Both the position numbers and the translations under genes were made by a program. Positions 51,609-61,726 of a stretch of DNA of 64,000 bases are shown here, piece after piece (positions within the stretch are counted from its first letter, which is position 1; each line of letters opens with the position of its first letter). Below the pieces are notes generated by a model. The model saw only the letters and a list, made by a program, of their open reading frames with translations, was not told where the DNA came from and made no database searches. Where the stretch lies: the NCBI GenBank assembly GCA_965227905.1, contig OZ245780.1:4278001-4342000 (forward strand), written 5' to 3'. The stretch comes from CBDDHT01 sp965227905 (GTDB taxonomy: Bacteria; Pseudomonadota; Alphaproteobacteria; Rhizobiales; Methyloligellaceae).

Positions 51609-54600
51609 ATGACGTGCGTCTTGCTTCCACGTAAAGCTCTTACGGCTCTCTCTTTTTTGGCGATTGTCGCCACATCTCTTGCCCCCGCTCATGCGCAGGA
51701 TCCACGTGCGCTGTTCAAAGCGTTCAATGACAATTTGAAGGCCGGACGCTTTGCCGCAGCGATAGAGCCCGGAGAGAAGGTTGTCGCCATCTGCCAAAAG
51801 CGCTTCGGTTCTGACAGCGCAGATTGCAGCTCTCTCATTTTCAACCTCGCGCTTGCCTATGACAAACTAAAGAGGCGCGACGACGCCATTCGCCTCTATG
51901 AGCTGACCATCAAGATCCGTGAGAAAGCGCTCGGGAAAGCGCATCCGGACCTCGCATCATCGCTCAACAACCTTGCCAACAACTATGACGATCTGGGTCG
52001 CTACAAGGACGCAACGCCTCTCCATGAGCGCGCGCTTGGGATCAAGGAAAAGGTGCACGGGAAGTCTCATCTATCCGTTGCATCGAGCCTGAATAATCTT
52101 GCGACCAACTATGAAAAACAAAGCCGCTATGAGGAAGCGCTCCCGCTCCATAAACGTGCCCTGGCAATAAGGGAAAAGCTGCTTGGCAAATCGCACATCG
52201 AGGTGACCCAATCCCTGAACAATCTCGCGGTCGTCTATAAGGGGCTGGGACGCAACAAGGATGCCATCTCTCTTCTCGAACGCGCCCTGGCCATACGGGA
52301 AAAGGCACTTGGGCAATCCGATCCACGCGTCGCCAACGTGCTCTTCAATCTTGGCAATGTTCATCGAAACCAAGGTCGCCACTCGGAAGCCATATCCTTG
52401 CACAATCGCGTCTTGGAAATAAGAGAGGCAACATTGGGAAAAGCCCACCGAGGCCTGGTCCCAACACTGAATGCTCTGGCGGCATCCCATGAAGAACTGG
52501 GACGCTATCGGGACGCAGTCCCACTCTACGAGCGCGTGCTAAAAATCCGGGAAGCAACGCTTGGGACATCCCACCTGGATACGGCCGCATCATTTCATAG
52601 TCTGGCAATTGTCTACCAGGAGCAGGGTCGTTATGCGAATGCCATCTCAGTCAATGAGCGGGCTTTGTCGATCCGTGAGAAAGTGCTTGGAGCGTCGCAT
52701 ACGGACACGGCAAACTCTCTCGAGGTGCTTGCAAATACCTATTCGGAACTCGGTCGCGTCGATGAAGCGGTTTCACTCTACAAGCGGGTTCTCGACATCC
52801 GAGAAAAGAAACAAGGCAAAGCGCACCCTCGCTACGCCGCAACTCTCAACAATCTGGCAGTTGCCCATTACCGTCAGGAACGCAACGAAGAAGCCATTGC
52901 CCTATATGAACGCGCCGTCGAGATAGAGAAAAAAGCATTTGGAGAATCGCATCCCAGAGTCGCCACAGCGCTGAGCAATCTCGGCGTAGCCTATCGAAAA
53001 TCAGGGGATAGCAAACGCGCCATTCCCCTCTATGAGCGCGCCCTCAGAATAAGAGAGAAGGAACTTGGCAAATCACATCCGAATGTAGCGACAAGCCTCA
53101 AAAACCTGGCCAGCATGTATCTGGAACAGAAACGCAACCAGGATGCCTTTCGTCTCTATGAGCGTTCGCTGGCGATCAACGAGAACGCATTCGGCGAATT
53201 TCACCCAAGTGTCGCCAGCAATCTGAGTGACCTCGGCGCCATTCACCGCCATGCCAAACGGTATGACAAGGCTCTCGCCGCCGTCCGGCGCGCCGCCGCG
53301 ATCGAGACCAGACGGCTGAAGGCCACGGCGAAGACGACGCAGAACGATGCTGATGGTACGCGATCCAACGCGTTTCTGAATCTCATCGCGACAGCCTTCG
53401 ATGTCGCTCTGAAGAAGCCGAAGCAAAGATCCGCCCTCGCCGATGAAGCATTGGCCGCAGCACAGCGGGAAAGCGCTACGACCGCAGGAGCGGCTCTTGC
53501 GCAGATGGCGGCACGGCTAGGCACTCAGGACACCGCGCTGGCGAAGACTGCACGCGAGCAGCAGGACCTGATCCGTCAATGGCGTACTCTGGACAAAGCG
53601 ATAACGGCGGCGATTTCACGTCCTGAGCCGGAACGAGATGCCGATGCCGAAGCGGCCTTGCGAAAACAACGGGACGACACAGAAGCAGCGATCGCGACCA
53701 TCAATGCAACGTTGGCACAGGACTTCCCTAACTATGCGGCACTCACCAACCCTGAACCGCTGACGCTCAAAGAGACTCAGAAACTTTTGAGCGCCGACGA
53801 AGCCATCATCGTCTATCAGCTCGACAAGACGAACGGATATGTCTGGGCCGTTACGCACGAGAATATCGAGATCGTGCGGTTCGACCCGGGCGTTCAGGAG
53901 ATTGCAGACAAGGTTGCCGCCATTCGCAAAGGCCTCGACCTGGCGGCGCTCAGTCAGGGAGAGGTCGAGCCGGTCGACCTTGCCGCTCTGCACGAACTCT
54001 ACCTTGAGATCCTCGCCCCCGTCGCAGAATCCATCGGGAAGAAACAGCATTTGATGGTCGTGCCGACAGGCGCCCTGACAGCGCTACCCTTCCATATGCT
54101 TGTGACGGCACCTGCCAAAAAAGGTGACTATGCAGGCGCAGACTGGCTACTCAAACGCCATGCCATCACGACACTGCCATCGCTTCCGAGCCTTCGGGCA
54201 CTTCGCGTCCTTGCCAAGGGCGGCAAAGCCACAAAGCCATTGATCGGCTTTGGCGACCCCGTCTTCGGCGACAAGAAAGCGAAAACGAACGGTTCGCGAC
54301 AGCTGGCCAGCACACGCGGGTATGCATCGTTTTTCCGCGGCACCCGCGCCAACCGCGAAATTCTTGTTGAAGGCTTGTCGCAACTGCCGGGTACGCGAAG
54401 AGAGTTGAAAGCGGTGGCCAAGAGCCTTGGCGTCCGACAAAGCGCAATCAAGCTCGGCAAAGCAGCATCAGAGGCCGCAGTGAAGAAGGAGAAACTGGAC
54501 CAATATCGCGTCGTGTATTTCGCGACGCACGGTCTGGTCGCCGGTGAAATTGGCGGCCTTGGCGAACCTGCCCTCGCTCTCACGATTCCGAAAGAGCAGA

Positions 54601-56006
54601 CGGATCTCGATGACGGGCTTCTGACGGCCTCCGAAGTAGCACAGCTTAAGCTTGATGCTGACTGGGTGGTTCTGTCGGCCTGCAACACGGCTGCCGGCAG
54701 CAAGCCGGGAGCCGAGGCGCTCTCCGGATTGGCCCGCTCCTTCTTCTATGCCGGATCGCGCGCGTTGCTCGTCACCCACTGGCCGGCGGAAGACGCCGCT
54801 GCCGCACGGATCACATCTCAGACCTTCGCCAACCTTACAAAAGACCCGTCGATCGGTCGCGCGGAAGCCTTGCGCCGCGCGATGCTGGCAATGATCGCGG
54901 ATACGTCCAATCCAGCCAATGCCTATCCGGCACTCTGGGCGCCCTTCGTAATTGTCGGAGAAGGTGGAAACAAGCGGCCAATCGCCACTGCCGCAGCGAA
55001 GAGACCGGCGGCGGAACAGAAAACAGCAGCACTCGCACCATCGGCCGCAAAAGAGCTCAAGGCCTCGAGCAAAGTACCGTTGCACGCTTGTGACCGGCTG
55101 GCGGCAGCCAACTACGACATGCACCGTGTCGGCAAAGGTGTCAGCAACAGTGAGCTAGACGGCAAAGCAGCCCTGAAAGCCTGCACGGCCGCCGTCCGGG
55201 CACATCCAGACACTGTCCGGTTCCAGTTGCAATTGAGCCGCGCCTATTATGCACTGAACCGCGTTAAAGACTCCGCAAAATGGACCCGCAAGGCCGCCGC
55301 GAGTGGACATTCCACCGCCATTGCGGATCTCGGGGTGCTCCATGCTCATGGTCACGGCGTGAAGAAGGACTTTGCCAAATCGCTGAACTTGCTCCGCAAG
55401 AGCGTGAAACTCGGCAATCCATACGCCATGTCAAATCTCGGTGCGATGTATGCCAATGGATTCGGCGTCGCCAAAGATTTCGCCAAGGCAAAAAGCTTCT
55501 TCATCCAGGCTGCCGACCAGAACGATGCGAATGCAGAGTATTGGCTTGGCGTTCTTCACGCAGAAGGCTGGGGTGTGCAGCAGAGCTTCGATGAAGCCCG
55601 CAAGTGGTTTGAGCGCGCGCTAGCGTCCGGTGAACCGGATGGCGCATCGCGGATCGGCTATCTCTACGAAGAGGGTGTCGGTGTCCCGAAGAATCCGGCG
55701 GAGGCCATGAAATGGTATGTATTGGGCGCCGAGAAAAACAGTCCGGAGGCGCACTATCTTGTTGCCTATTATGTCGACGAAGGACAACGCACGCCTTTCG
55801 ACGCGGATAGCGTTGCGCATCACCTGCTGACGGCAGCGCGCCTCGGCGATGTCAGTGCGTTGCAGGAACTCCGGGCTGGCTTGAAGAACTGGAATCCGGA
55901 AGGCAAAAAAGCAGTTCAACGCAAACTGAAGAAGGCCGGTGTCTATAAGGCAAAATCGACGGTAAACTGGGCAAAGGAACCCAACGTTCGATCGAGGCTT
56001 ATCTGA
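51609..56006 (+). CDS. Exported TPR - CHAT protease-like - Sel1 repeat protein
   Basis: The product has 1465 residues with a Sec signal peptide (residues 1-29, cleavage after SLAPAHA). Residues about 70-573 are 12 tandem 42-residue kinesin-light-chain-type TPR units (pattern SLNNLA..Y...GRY.DA..L..RAL.IREK.LG..H). A CHAT domain follows at about 720-1118, with the caspase-like dyad His974 in VVYFATHGLV and Cys1025 in VVLSACNTA. After a low-complexity Ala/Lys linker, five or so Sel1-like repeats occupy about 1225-1400. CHAT proteins are caspase-relative cysteine peptidases, often gated by TPRs. The signal peptide places this one outside the cytoplasm. Substrate unknown. Confidence 0.92.
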   Translation: MTCVLLPRKALTALSFLAIVATSLAPAHAQDPRALFKAFNDNLKAGRFAAAIEPGEKVVAICQKRFGSDSADCSSLIFNLALAYDKLKRRDDAIRLYELTIKIREKALGKAHPDLASSLNNLANNYDDLGRYKDATPLHERALGIKEKVHGKSHLSVASSLNNLATNYEKQSRYEEALPLHKRALAIREKLLGKSHIEVTQSLNNLAVVYKGLGRNKDAISLLERALAIREKALGQSDPRVANVLFNLGNVHRNQGRHSEAISLHNRVLEIREATLGKAHRGLVPTLNALAASHEELGRYRDAVPLYERVLKIREATLGTSHLDTAASFHSLAIVYQEQGRYANAISVNERALSIREKVLGASHTDTANSLEVLANTYSELGRVDEAVSLYKRVLDIREKKQGKAHPRYAATLNNLAVAHYRQERNEEAIALYERAVEIEKKAFGESHPRVATALSNLGVAYRKSGDSKRAIPLYERALRIREKELGKSHPNVATSLKNLASMYLEQKRNQDAFRLYERSLAINENAFGEFHPSVASNLSDLGAIHRHAKRYDKALAAVRRAAAIETRRLKATAKTTQNDADGTRSNAFLNLIATAFDVALKKPKQRSALADEALAAAQRESATTAGAALAQMAARLGTQDTALAKTAREQQDLIRQWRTLDKAITAAISRPEPERDADAEAALRKQRDDTEAAIATINATLAQDFPNYAALTNPEPLTLKETQKLLSADEAIIVYQLDKTNGYVWAVTHENIEIVRFDPGVQEIADKVAAIRKGLDLAALSQGEVEPVDLAALHELYLEILAPVAESIGKKQHLMVVPTGALTALPFHMLVTAPAKKGDYAGADWLLKRHAITTLPSLPSLRALRVLAKGGKATKPLIGFGDPVFGDKKAKTNGSRQLASTRGYASFFRGTRANREILVEGLSQLPGTRRELKAVAKSLGVRQSAIKLGKAASEAAVKKEKLDQYRVVYFATHGLVAGEIGGLGEPALALTIPKEQTDLDDGLLTASEVAQLKLDADWVVLSACNTAAGSKPGAEALSGLARSFFYAGSRALLVTHWPAEDAAAARITSQTFANLTKDPSIGRAEALRRAMLAMIADTSNPANAYPALWAPFVIVGEGGNKRPIATAAAKRPAAEQKTAALAPSAAKELKASSKVPLHACDRLAAANYDMHRVGKGVSNSELDGKAALKACTAAVRAHPDTVRFQLQLSRAYYALNRVKDSAKWTRKAAASGHSTAIADLGVLHAHGHGVKKDFAKSLNLLRKSVKLGNPYAMSNLGAMYANGFGVAKDFAKAKSFFIQAADQNDANAEYWLGVLHAEGWGVQQSFDEARKWFERALASGEPDGASRIGYLYEEGVGVPKNPAEAMKWYVLGAEKNSPEAHYLVAYYVDEGQRTPFDADSVAHHLLTAARLGDVSALQELRAGLKNWNPEGKKAVQRKLKKAGVYKAKSTVNWAKEPNVRSRLI

Positions 56007-56044
56007 AATTGGGCTGATTGTCCTGCATACCGGAGGCGCCCGGT

Positions 56045-56758
56045 TCAGCCAAGCGCCTTGCTGGCCAGCATCTCGGGTACATCATCCAGCCGGTCGATAA
56101 TGGCATCTGCATCGAGCTCGGCCACGGGCACCAGCGTGTAGCCATATGAGACAAGAATAACCGGCATACCGGCTGCTCGAGCACATCCAACATCTGCGCC
56201 GCTGTCGCCGACCAAGAGCGCGTCACTCGCGGAAACGCCAAGCGTGTCGCAAACCTCATTGAGCGCAGCAGGATCGGGCTTTTTGGCCCGGTGCGGCTCG
56301 GCACCGACCACGGCGCCGAACACATCGAGCATACCGAGATCACGAAGGATCTGTACGCTGATATCGGTCGGCTTGTTGGTGCAGACACCGAGCGCCACGC
56401 CCCTGGCCTTCAAGGCATCGACGGTCTCGCGAACGCCCGGATAGAGATCGGTCTTGTCTGTCGCGATGGTCTTGTAATAAGCGACATAATCGGTCGCGAG
56501 ACGTTCCAGTTCGCCATCGACGAGTTGGAGCCCCTGGGCATCATGGGCACGCTCGATCAACTTCGAGACACCGCCGCCGATCATGCCGCGAACCTCTTCG
56601 ATACTATGTGTCCCCACCCCTTTTGCCGACAGGATATGATTGAGCGCCGCACCAAGATCAGGTGCGCTGTCGACAAGTGTACCGTCCAGGTCGAATATGA
56701 CGGCGCGAGGCCAGTCGGCCGCGCTATTTCCGCCGCTTTCACCACTGCTATTGTTCAC
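56045..56758 (-). CDS. gph: Phosphoglycolate phosphatase (HAD family)
   Basis: This 237-residue HAD hydrolase has motif I VIFDLDGTLVDSAPDLG, motif II Thr in GVCTNKPTD, motif III Lys in RAKKPDP and motif IV LLVGDSGADVGCARAAGM. It fits the Gph/CbbZ subgroup that hydrolyses the 2-phosphoglycolate made by RuBisCO oxygenation. Its start overlaps the end of rpe by four bases, making it the last gene of the leftward Calvin-cycle cluster, where it would be called cbbZ. Confidence 0.92.
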   Translation of the reverse strand: MNNSSGESGGNSAADWPRAVIFDLDGTLVDSAPDLGAALNHILSAKGVGTHSIEEVRGMIGGGVSKLIERAHDAQGLQLVDGELERLATDYVAYYKTIATDKTDLYPGVRETVDALKARGVALGVCTNKPTDISVQILRDLGMLDVFGAVVGAEPHRAKKPDPAALNEVCDTLGVSASDALLVGDSGADVGCARAAGMPVILVSYGYTLVPVAELDADAIIDRLDDVPEMLASKALG

Positions 56759-57432
56759 GCTGCAGCACTCTTTGCCTGTTCGGCCGCCGCGCGGATCGCC
56801 GAAATATTCTCGCCGTACTGGCCGCCTTTGAAGACGCCCGAGCCTGCCACCAGCACATTGGCCCCGGCTTCGGCGACCATTCCAGCGGTGTCCGGGTTGA
56901 CCCCTCCGTCAACTTCGAGATCGATTGGTCTGGCGCCGATCATCGATCGAATGCGCCGGATCTTATCGCACTGCGATTCAAGAAATTTCTGTCCGCCGAA
57001 ACCCGGATTGACGGTCATCACCAGGATCAGGTCGATCTTGTCGATGACATATTCGAGCACATTCTCGGGCGTCGAAGGGTTCAGCGATACGCCAGCTTTC
57101 TTTCCAAGGCCGCGAATGACCTGCAGCGAGCGGTCGAGATGAGGACCGGCTTCGGCATGGACGGTGATGATGTCCGAGCCTGCCTTCGCGAAGGCTTCGA
57201 GGTAAGGATCGCACGGTGCGATCATGAGATGCACGTCGAGCACCTTGCTCGTATGAGGGCGGATCGCCTCCACGACACAGGGGCCGAAAGTGATATTTGG
57301 AACGAAATGCCCGTCCATGACGTCAACATGGACCCAGTCGCAACCCGCCTCGTCGATCGCCCGGACTTCTTCGCCCAGTTTGGCGAAGTCCGCGGACAAT
57401 ATCGAGGGCGCTATCAGTGTGCCCGTGGTCAT
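56755..57432 (-). CDS. rpe: Ribulose-phosphate 3-epimerase
   Basis: This 225-residue TIM-barrel enzyme has IAPSILSADFAKLGEEV at the start, metal-binding WVHVDVMDGHFVPNITFGP, DVHLMIAPCDPYLEAF, the second Asp in EVDGGVNPDTAG and the phosphate-binding VLVAGSGVFKG. It interconverts ribulose- and xylulose-5-phosphate for ribulose-5-phosphate regeneration. It overlaps cbbX upstream and gph downstream by four bases each, so the three are translationally linked (cbbE position). Confidence 0.95.
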   Translation of the reverse strand: MTTGTLIAPSILSADFAKLGEEVRAIDEAGCDWVHVDVMDGHFVPNITFGPCVVEAIRPHTSKVLDVHLMIAPCDPYLEAFAKAGSDIITVHAEAGPHLDRSLQVIRGLGKKAGVSLNPSTPENVLEYVIDKIDLILVMTVNPGFGGQKFLESQCDKIRRIRSMIGARPIDLEVDGGVNPDTAGMVAEAGANVLVAGSGVFKGGQYGENISAIRAAAEQAKSAAA

Positions 57433-58397
57433 TGCGCCTGCTCCTCACGTTCCATTCTCTTTGCAATCTCAAATATTCGGCTGGCGAGTATGTCTGGCGC
57501 ATCGATGGTCGAGAGATCCTCCGGGCCGATCGGGCCTTGAGCGGAATCGAACAGTCGATTTGCCTGCCGCAGACGCGCGCGGTCCAGCGCATTGCGGATC
57601 GACCGAGCATTGGCGAAAAGCGGCTGTACGCGGCGCTTTGCGATATAGTCTGCAAAAACGTCGCGGGCCTCCGGCGAGAGCTGATAGTTCTGTTGCTTCA
57701 GCATGGTTTCCGCAATGGCCAGCAGTTGATCGTCCGTATAGTCCGGGAAATCGATGTGATGAGCGATGCGTGACCGAAATCCCGGATTGCTTTCGAAGAA
57801 GCGATCCATGCGATCTGAATAGCCCGCCAATATCACAACCAGATCCTCGCGCTGGTTCTCCATGATCTGGAGCAGAATTTCAATGGCTTCCTGTCCGTAA
57901 TCCCGCTCATTTTCCGGCCGATAAAGATAGTAGGCCTCGTCGATGAACAGAACGCCGCCCATAGCTTTTTTGAGGACTTCCTTCGTCTTCGGCGCTGTAT
58001 GACCGATATACTGGCCAACCAGATCGTCACGGGTGACCGTCACCAGTTGCCCTGTACGCGCATAGCCGAGCCTGTGCAGAAGATCCGCCATCTTGAGGGC
58101 GACAGTGGTCTTGCCGGTTCCGGGATTCCCCGTAAAACTCATGTGCAATGTTGGCGTTTCATGAGCGAGGCCGAAGCGCTTGCGTGCCTTCTCAACCAAC
58201 AACAATGCCGCGGTCTCGCGGATCCGCTTTTTGACTGGCGCCAGACCGATGAGTTCCTCGTCCAGCTCACGCAGGACCTCCGAAACGCCTGAAGACTCGA
58301 ACTCTTCGCGCAGGTCGATTTTCTCCGGCCGTGGTTGATCGTCGACCTGGCCGTCCACTTCCGATGCCTCTTCGCCCGTTTGGTCGCTCATACTCAT
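57429..58397 (-). CDS. cbbX: Red-type RuBisCO activase CbbX
   Basis: The product has 322 residues from the ATG at 58397, which has GAGG upstream; an ATG ten codons earlier is possible. This AAA+ ATPase has Walker A FTGNPGTGKTTVALKMAD, Walker B GGVLFIDEAYYLYRP, sensor 1 ILAGYSDRMDRF and arginine finger region FRSRIAHHIDFPDY. The YIGHTAPKTKEVL pore-loop stretch is characteristic of CbbX, which removes inhibitory sugar phosphates from form IC/ID RuBisCO. The cbbL and cbbS genes normally sit just upstream, but here pgk does, 68 bp away. Confidence 0.94.
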   Translation of the reverse strand: MSMSDQTGEEASEVDGQVDDQPRPEKIDLREEFESSGVSEVLRELDEELIGLAPVKKRIRETAALLLVEKARKRFGLAHETPTLHMSFTGNPGTGKTTVALKMADLLHRLGYARTGQLVTVTRDDLVGQYIGHTAPKTKEVLKKAMGGVLFIDEAYYLYRPENERDYGQEAIEILLQIMENQREDLVVILAGYSDRMDRFFESNPGFRSRIAHHIDFPDYTDDQLLAIAETMLKQQNYQLSPEARDVFADYIAKRRVQPLFANARSIRNALDRARLRQANRLFDSAQGPIGPEDLSTIDAPDILASRIFEIAKRMEREEQAQ

Positions 58398-58465
58398 CCA
58401 ACCTCGCCGGCTGTCAAAGGTCGCCAATATCCGCTATCGACCACAGCCATCGCTGCGCATCACGA

Positions 58466-59677
58466 TCAGCCAGAGTGACGTGTTAGCGCCACAACGCCCG
58501 GCAGTTCGCGGCCCTCGAGCCATTCGAGAAATGCACCGCCCGCTGTCGAGACATAAGTAAAATCCTGGGTAACGCCTGCTTTGTTGAGCGCGGCAACCGT
58601 ATCGCCACCGCCCGCAATGGTTGCCAGGGAACCTGCTTTGGTCAGCCGTGCGGCTTCTCTTGCCAGTGCGAATGTACCGTTTCCAAAAGGTTCGATCTCA
58701 AAAGCTCCGAGCGGACCATTCCAAAGCAGCGTTCGACATTTTCCAACACGCTCGACAAGGTCTGCTACCGACCGCGGCCCAACATCGAGAATCATGTCTT
58801 CCGTCGGAACAGCATCGACATCGACGATTTGACTCGGAGCGCCAGCCTCAAATGCCTTGGCGACCACGGCGTCGAGAGGCAGGACGATCTCGCACCCATT
58901 CTCTTTCGCGCGTTCAGTGATCTGCCTGGCTTCATCCAAGAGGCCGGGTTCCGCCAGCGATCCTCCGACATCGATCCCATTGGCCATCAGAAACGTGTTG
59001 GCCATGCCTCCACCGATAATCATGACATCGACCTTGGCGGTCATATTGGTGAGCACAGGAATCTTGGTTGAGACTTTTGCACCACCGATAACGGCTGCGA
59101 CCGGGCGTTCCGGCTTTTCGAGCGCCGTCCGCAGGGCGTCGATCTCCGCCATCATCAAGGGGCCGGCAAAGCCTGGCAGTTTATGTGCCAAACCTTCGGT
59201 CGAAGCATGGGCACGGTGCGCTGTCGAGAAGGCATCGTTGACGTAGATATCGCCGATCTCACTCAGGGACTCTGTGAAATCCGGCGCATTTTTTTCTTCG
59301 CCCGCGTGGAACCGCAGATTTTCAAGGACAGCAACCTCGCCTGAGGCGAGTTCTCCGACGCCTTCGCTGACCGATGCTCCGACGCATTCGGGAAGAAAGC
59401 GGACGGAGATACCGTTGAGCATTGTGCCAAGTTTCTCGGCCACCGGTTCAAGCGTCAGATCCTGCCTATGCTCGCCTTTGGGACGGCCAAGATGGGACAT
59501 GACAACCACGCGCGCACCGCGTTCAGACAGAGACCTGATCGTCGGGACGACACGCTCCAGGCGTGTCGCATCGGTTACGCGGCCATCGGCCATCGGCACA
59601 TTGAGGTCGACGCGCACGAGAACGCGCTTGCCGGCCACATCGGCCGCCTCCATAGGCTTGAGATTCTCCAGCTGCAT
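58466..59677 (-). CDS. pgk: Phosphoglycerate kinase
   Basis: This 403-residue two-domain kinase has KRVLVRVDLNVPMADGRV at the start, substrate-binding Arg and His in VVVMSHLGRPKGE, hinge and nucleotide motifs VIGGAKVSTKIPVL and NGPLGAFE, and the terminal GGGDTVAAL loop. It converts 3-phosphoglycerate to 1,3-bisphosphoglycerate in the Calvin cycle (cbbK) and runs in reverse in glycolysis. It starts three bases after the transketolase stop, a tight operon link. No gap (GAPDH) gene is in the window although pgk is often beside it. Confidence 0.96.
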   Translation of the reverse strand: MQLENLKPMEAADVAGKRVLVRVDLNVPMADGRVTDATRLERVVPTIRSLSERGARVVVMSHLGRPKGEHRQDLTLEPVAEKLGTMLNGISVRFLPECVGASVSEGVGELASGEVAVLENLRFHAGEEKNAPDFTESLSEIGDIYVNDAFSTAHRAHASTEGLAHKLPGFAGPLMMAEIDALRTALEKPERPVAAVIGGAKVSTKIPVLTNMTAKVDVMIIGGGMANTFLMANGIDVGGSLAEPGLLDEARQITERAKENGCEIVLPLDAVVAKAFEAGAPSQIVDVDAVPTEDMILDVGPRSVADLVERVGKCRTLLWNGPLGAFEIEPFGNGTFALAREAARLTKAGSLATIAGGGDTVAALNKAGVTQDFTYVSTAGGAFLEWLEGRELPGVVALTRHSG

Positions 59678-59680
59678 CGA

Positions 59681-61699
59681 TCAGCCCCGCCCCATGGCGG
59701 CCCGGGCAGCATCGGCGACGGCGGCAGCTGTAATTCCGAAATGTGCATAAAGGTCGTTGATCGGGGCCGAAGCGCCGAAGGATGTCATCCCGACAAAGCG
59801 GCCGTCCTGACCGAGCCATCTGTCCCAGCCAAGCCGGGCCGCAGCCTCGACAGCAACCCGCGGTGCGGTGCCGAGAACCGAGTTGCGATAGCTGTCCGAC
59901 TGAGCATCGAACAACTCCCAACAGGGCATCGATACAACAGCAGCTTTAATGTCGTCAGCCGCCAGGGCATTGGCTGCTTCTACTGCGATTGCAAGTTCGG
60001 ATCCTGTTGCCAGCAACGTGACATCGCGTCCGCCCTTGGCTTCCTTGAGCACGTAGGCACCCTTCAAGGACTGGTTGTCGTCATCGTGCACGGTTCTCAG
60101 CGTCGGCAATCCCTGACGGGTCAGAGCCATGATCGAAGGCGTATCGGCTGTTCCCAAAGCCGCCTGCCAGCACTCAGCACACTCGACAGCGTCGCCGGGC
60201 CTGTAGACATTGAGGTTCGGCATTGCCCGCAGGCTAGCGAGATGCTCGACAGGCTGGTGAGTCGGCCCATCTTCGCCAAGACCAATGGAATCGTGGGTCA
60301 TGACGTAGATGACCCGCTGCTCCATCATCGCTGAAAGGCGAATGGATGGACGGCAATAGTCGGTGAAGACAAGAAACGTGCCGCCATAGGGAATGATTCC
60401 CCCATGCAGCGCCATTCCATTCATCGCGGCAGCCATGCCGTGCTCGCGCACGCCGTAATACACATAGGTACCGGAGAAGTCCTCCGCACTGACCGGCGTG
60501 TGGGAGCTTGTCAGCGTCCCGACGGACCCCGTCAGATCTGCCGATCCGCCAATGAGGCCCGGCACGATGGGAACAAGCTTCTCCAAGACCTTCTGCGAGG
60601 ACTGGCGTGTTGCAAGTTTCGGCGCTTCACTTGAGAAATCGGACTTGATGGCCCGTACGGCCGCGGCTACATCGGTCGAGACCGAGGCCGTCATTGGATC
60701 GGTAAGCTGGGCACGGGCCTGGTCGTCAAGCTGGGCAGCCGCCGATTGCCAGGTCTCCAGCGCGCTCCGATTGCGCGTTCCGGCCGCACGCCATTCAGCC
60801 AGGACCGCTTCAGGCACTTCAAACGGCGCATGTGGCCAACCGATAGCCTCTCGCGTGGCAGCAATTTCATCGTCGCCAAGCGGCGCGCCATGGGTCGATG
60901 CGGTGCCCTGCTTGTTGGGCGAACCGAAACCGATGACTGTCCGGCACGCAACCATTGACGGCTTGTCGGTAACATTGCGTGCATTCTCGATTGCCAGAGC
61001 AATCGCATCGGCATCGTGCCCATCGACACTGGCAACATGCCATCCGGCGGACTCGAACCGTTTTTGCTGGTCGTCGGAAACGGAGAGATCGGTTGAGCCG
61101 TCGATCGAGATGCCATTGTCATCGAACAACACGATGAGTTTGCCGAGCCCCAGATGGCCGGCAAACGAGATCGCCTCATGGCTGATTCCCTCCATGAGAC
61201 AGCCATCGCCTGCAATCACATAGGTGAAATGATCGCAGAGCTCATTACCGAGCCGCGCATTCTGCAAGCGCTCGGCAAGCGCCATGCCGACGGCATTGGC
61301 GAGGCCCTGGCCGAGCGGTCCGGTCGTCGTCTCAACCCCGATCGTGTGGCCATATTCCGGATGGCCGGCCGTATTGGAGCCGAGCTGCCGAAAATTCTTG
61401 ATATTGTCGATCTCCATTCCCGGAAAACCCGCAAGATAGAGCAGCGCATATTGCAGCATCGATCCGTGGCCGGCAGACAGGACGAAGCGGTCACGATCCG
61501 GCCATTGGGGATGCGCAGCGTCATATTTCAAAAAACGGGTGAACAGCACTGTCGCGACGTCCGCCATGCCCATGGGCATGCCTGGATGGCCTGAATTCGC
61601 CTTTTGGACGCCGTCCATGGACAGCGCACGAATGGCGTTCGCCATGTCCTTGTGCGCAGCGCCTGACGCGCCCTGCTCGTTTATTCCTGCTTCGGCCAT
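59681..61699 (-). CDS. tkt: Transketolase
   Basis: This 672-residue TPP enzyme has the TPP motif GDGCLMEGISHEAISFAGHLGLGKLIVLFDDN, catalytic His in ASTHGAPLG, the middle Pyr domain with FSGTYVYYGVREHGMAA (activating Glu) and DSIGLGEDGPTHQPVEHLASLR, and a C-terminal domain ending AAAVADAARAAMGRG. It exchanges two-carbon units in ribulose-5-phosphate regeneration (cbbT). It follows phosphoribulokinase across a 190-bp gap filled by a palindromic element, so expression may be partly separate from prkB and glpX. Confidence 0.96.
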   Translation of the reverse strand: MAEAGINEQGASGAAHKDMANAIRALSMDGVQKANSGHPGMPMGMADVATVLFTRFLKYDAAHPQWPDRDRFVLSAGHGSMLQYALLYLAGFPGMEIDNIKNFRQLGSNTAGHPEYGHTIGVETTTGPLGQGLANAVGMALAERLQNARLGNELCDHFTYVIAGDGCLMEGISHEAISFAGHLGLGKLIVLFDDNGISIDGSTDLSVSDDQQKRFESAGWHVASVDGHDADAIALAIENARNVTDKPSMVACRTVIGFGSPNKQGTASTHGAPLGDDEIAATREAIGWPHAPFEVPEAVLAEWRAAGTRNRSALETWQSAAAQLDDQARAQLTDPMTASVSTDVAAAVRAIKSDFSSEAPKLATRQSSQKVLEKLVPIVPGLIGGSADLTGSVGTLTSSHTPVSAEDFSGTYVYYGVREHGMAAAMNGMALHGGIIPYGGTFLVFTDYCRPSIRLSAMMEQRVIYVMTHDSIGLGEDGPTHQPVEHLASLRAMPNLNVYRPGDAVECAECWQAALGTADTPSIMALTRQGLPTLRTVHDDDNQSLKGAYVLKEAKGGRDVTLLATGSELAIAVEAANALAADDIKAAVVSMPCWELFDAQSDSYRNSVLGTAPRVAVEAAARLGWDRWLGQDGRFVGMTSFGASAPINDLYAHFGITAAAVADAARAAMGRG

Positions 61700-61726
61700 T
61701 GTCGTCTTCCTTCAATCTCATGCCCT

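Noticed and set aside
56006..56045. Terminator between the convergent CHAT gene and the cbb cluster
   Set aside because: The 38-bp gap has no convincing stem with a T-tract on either strand.
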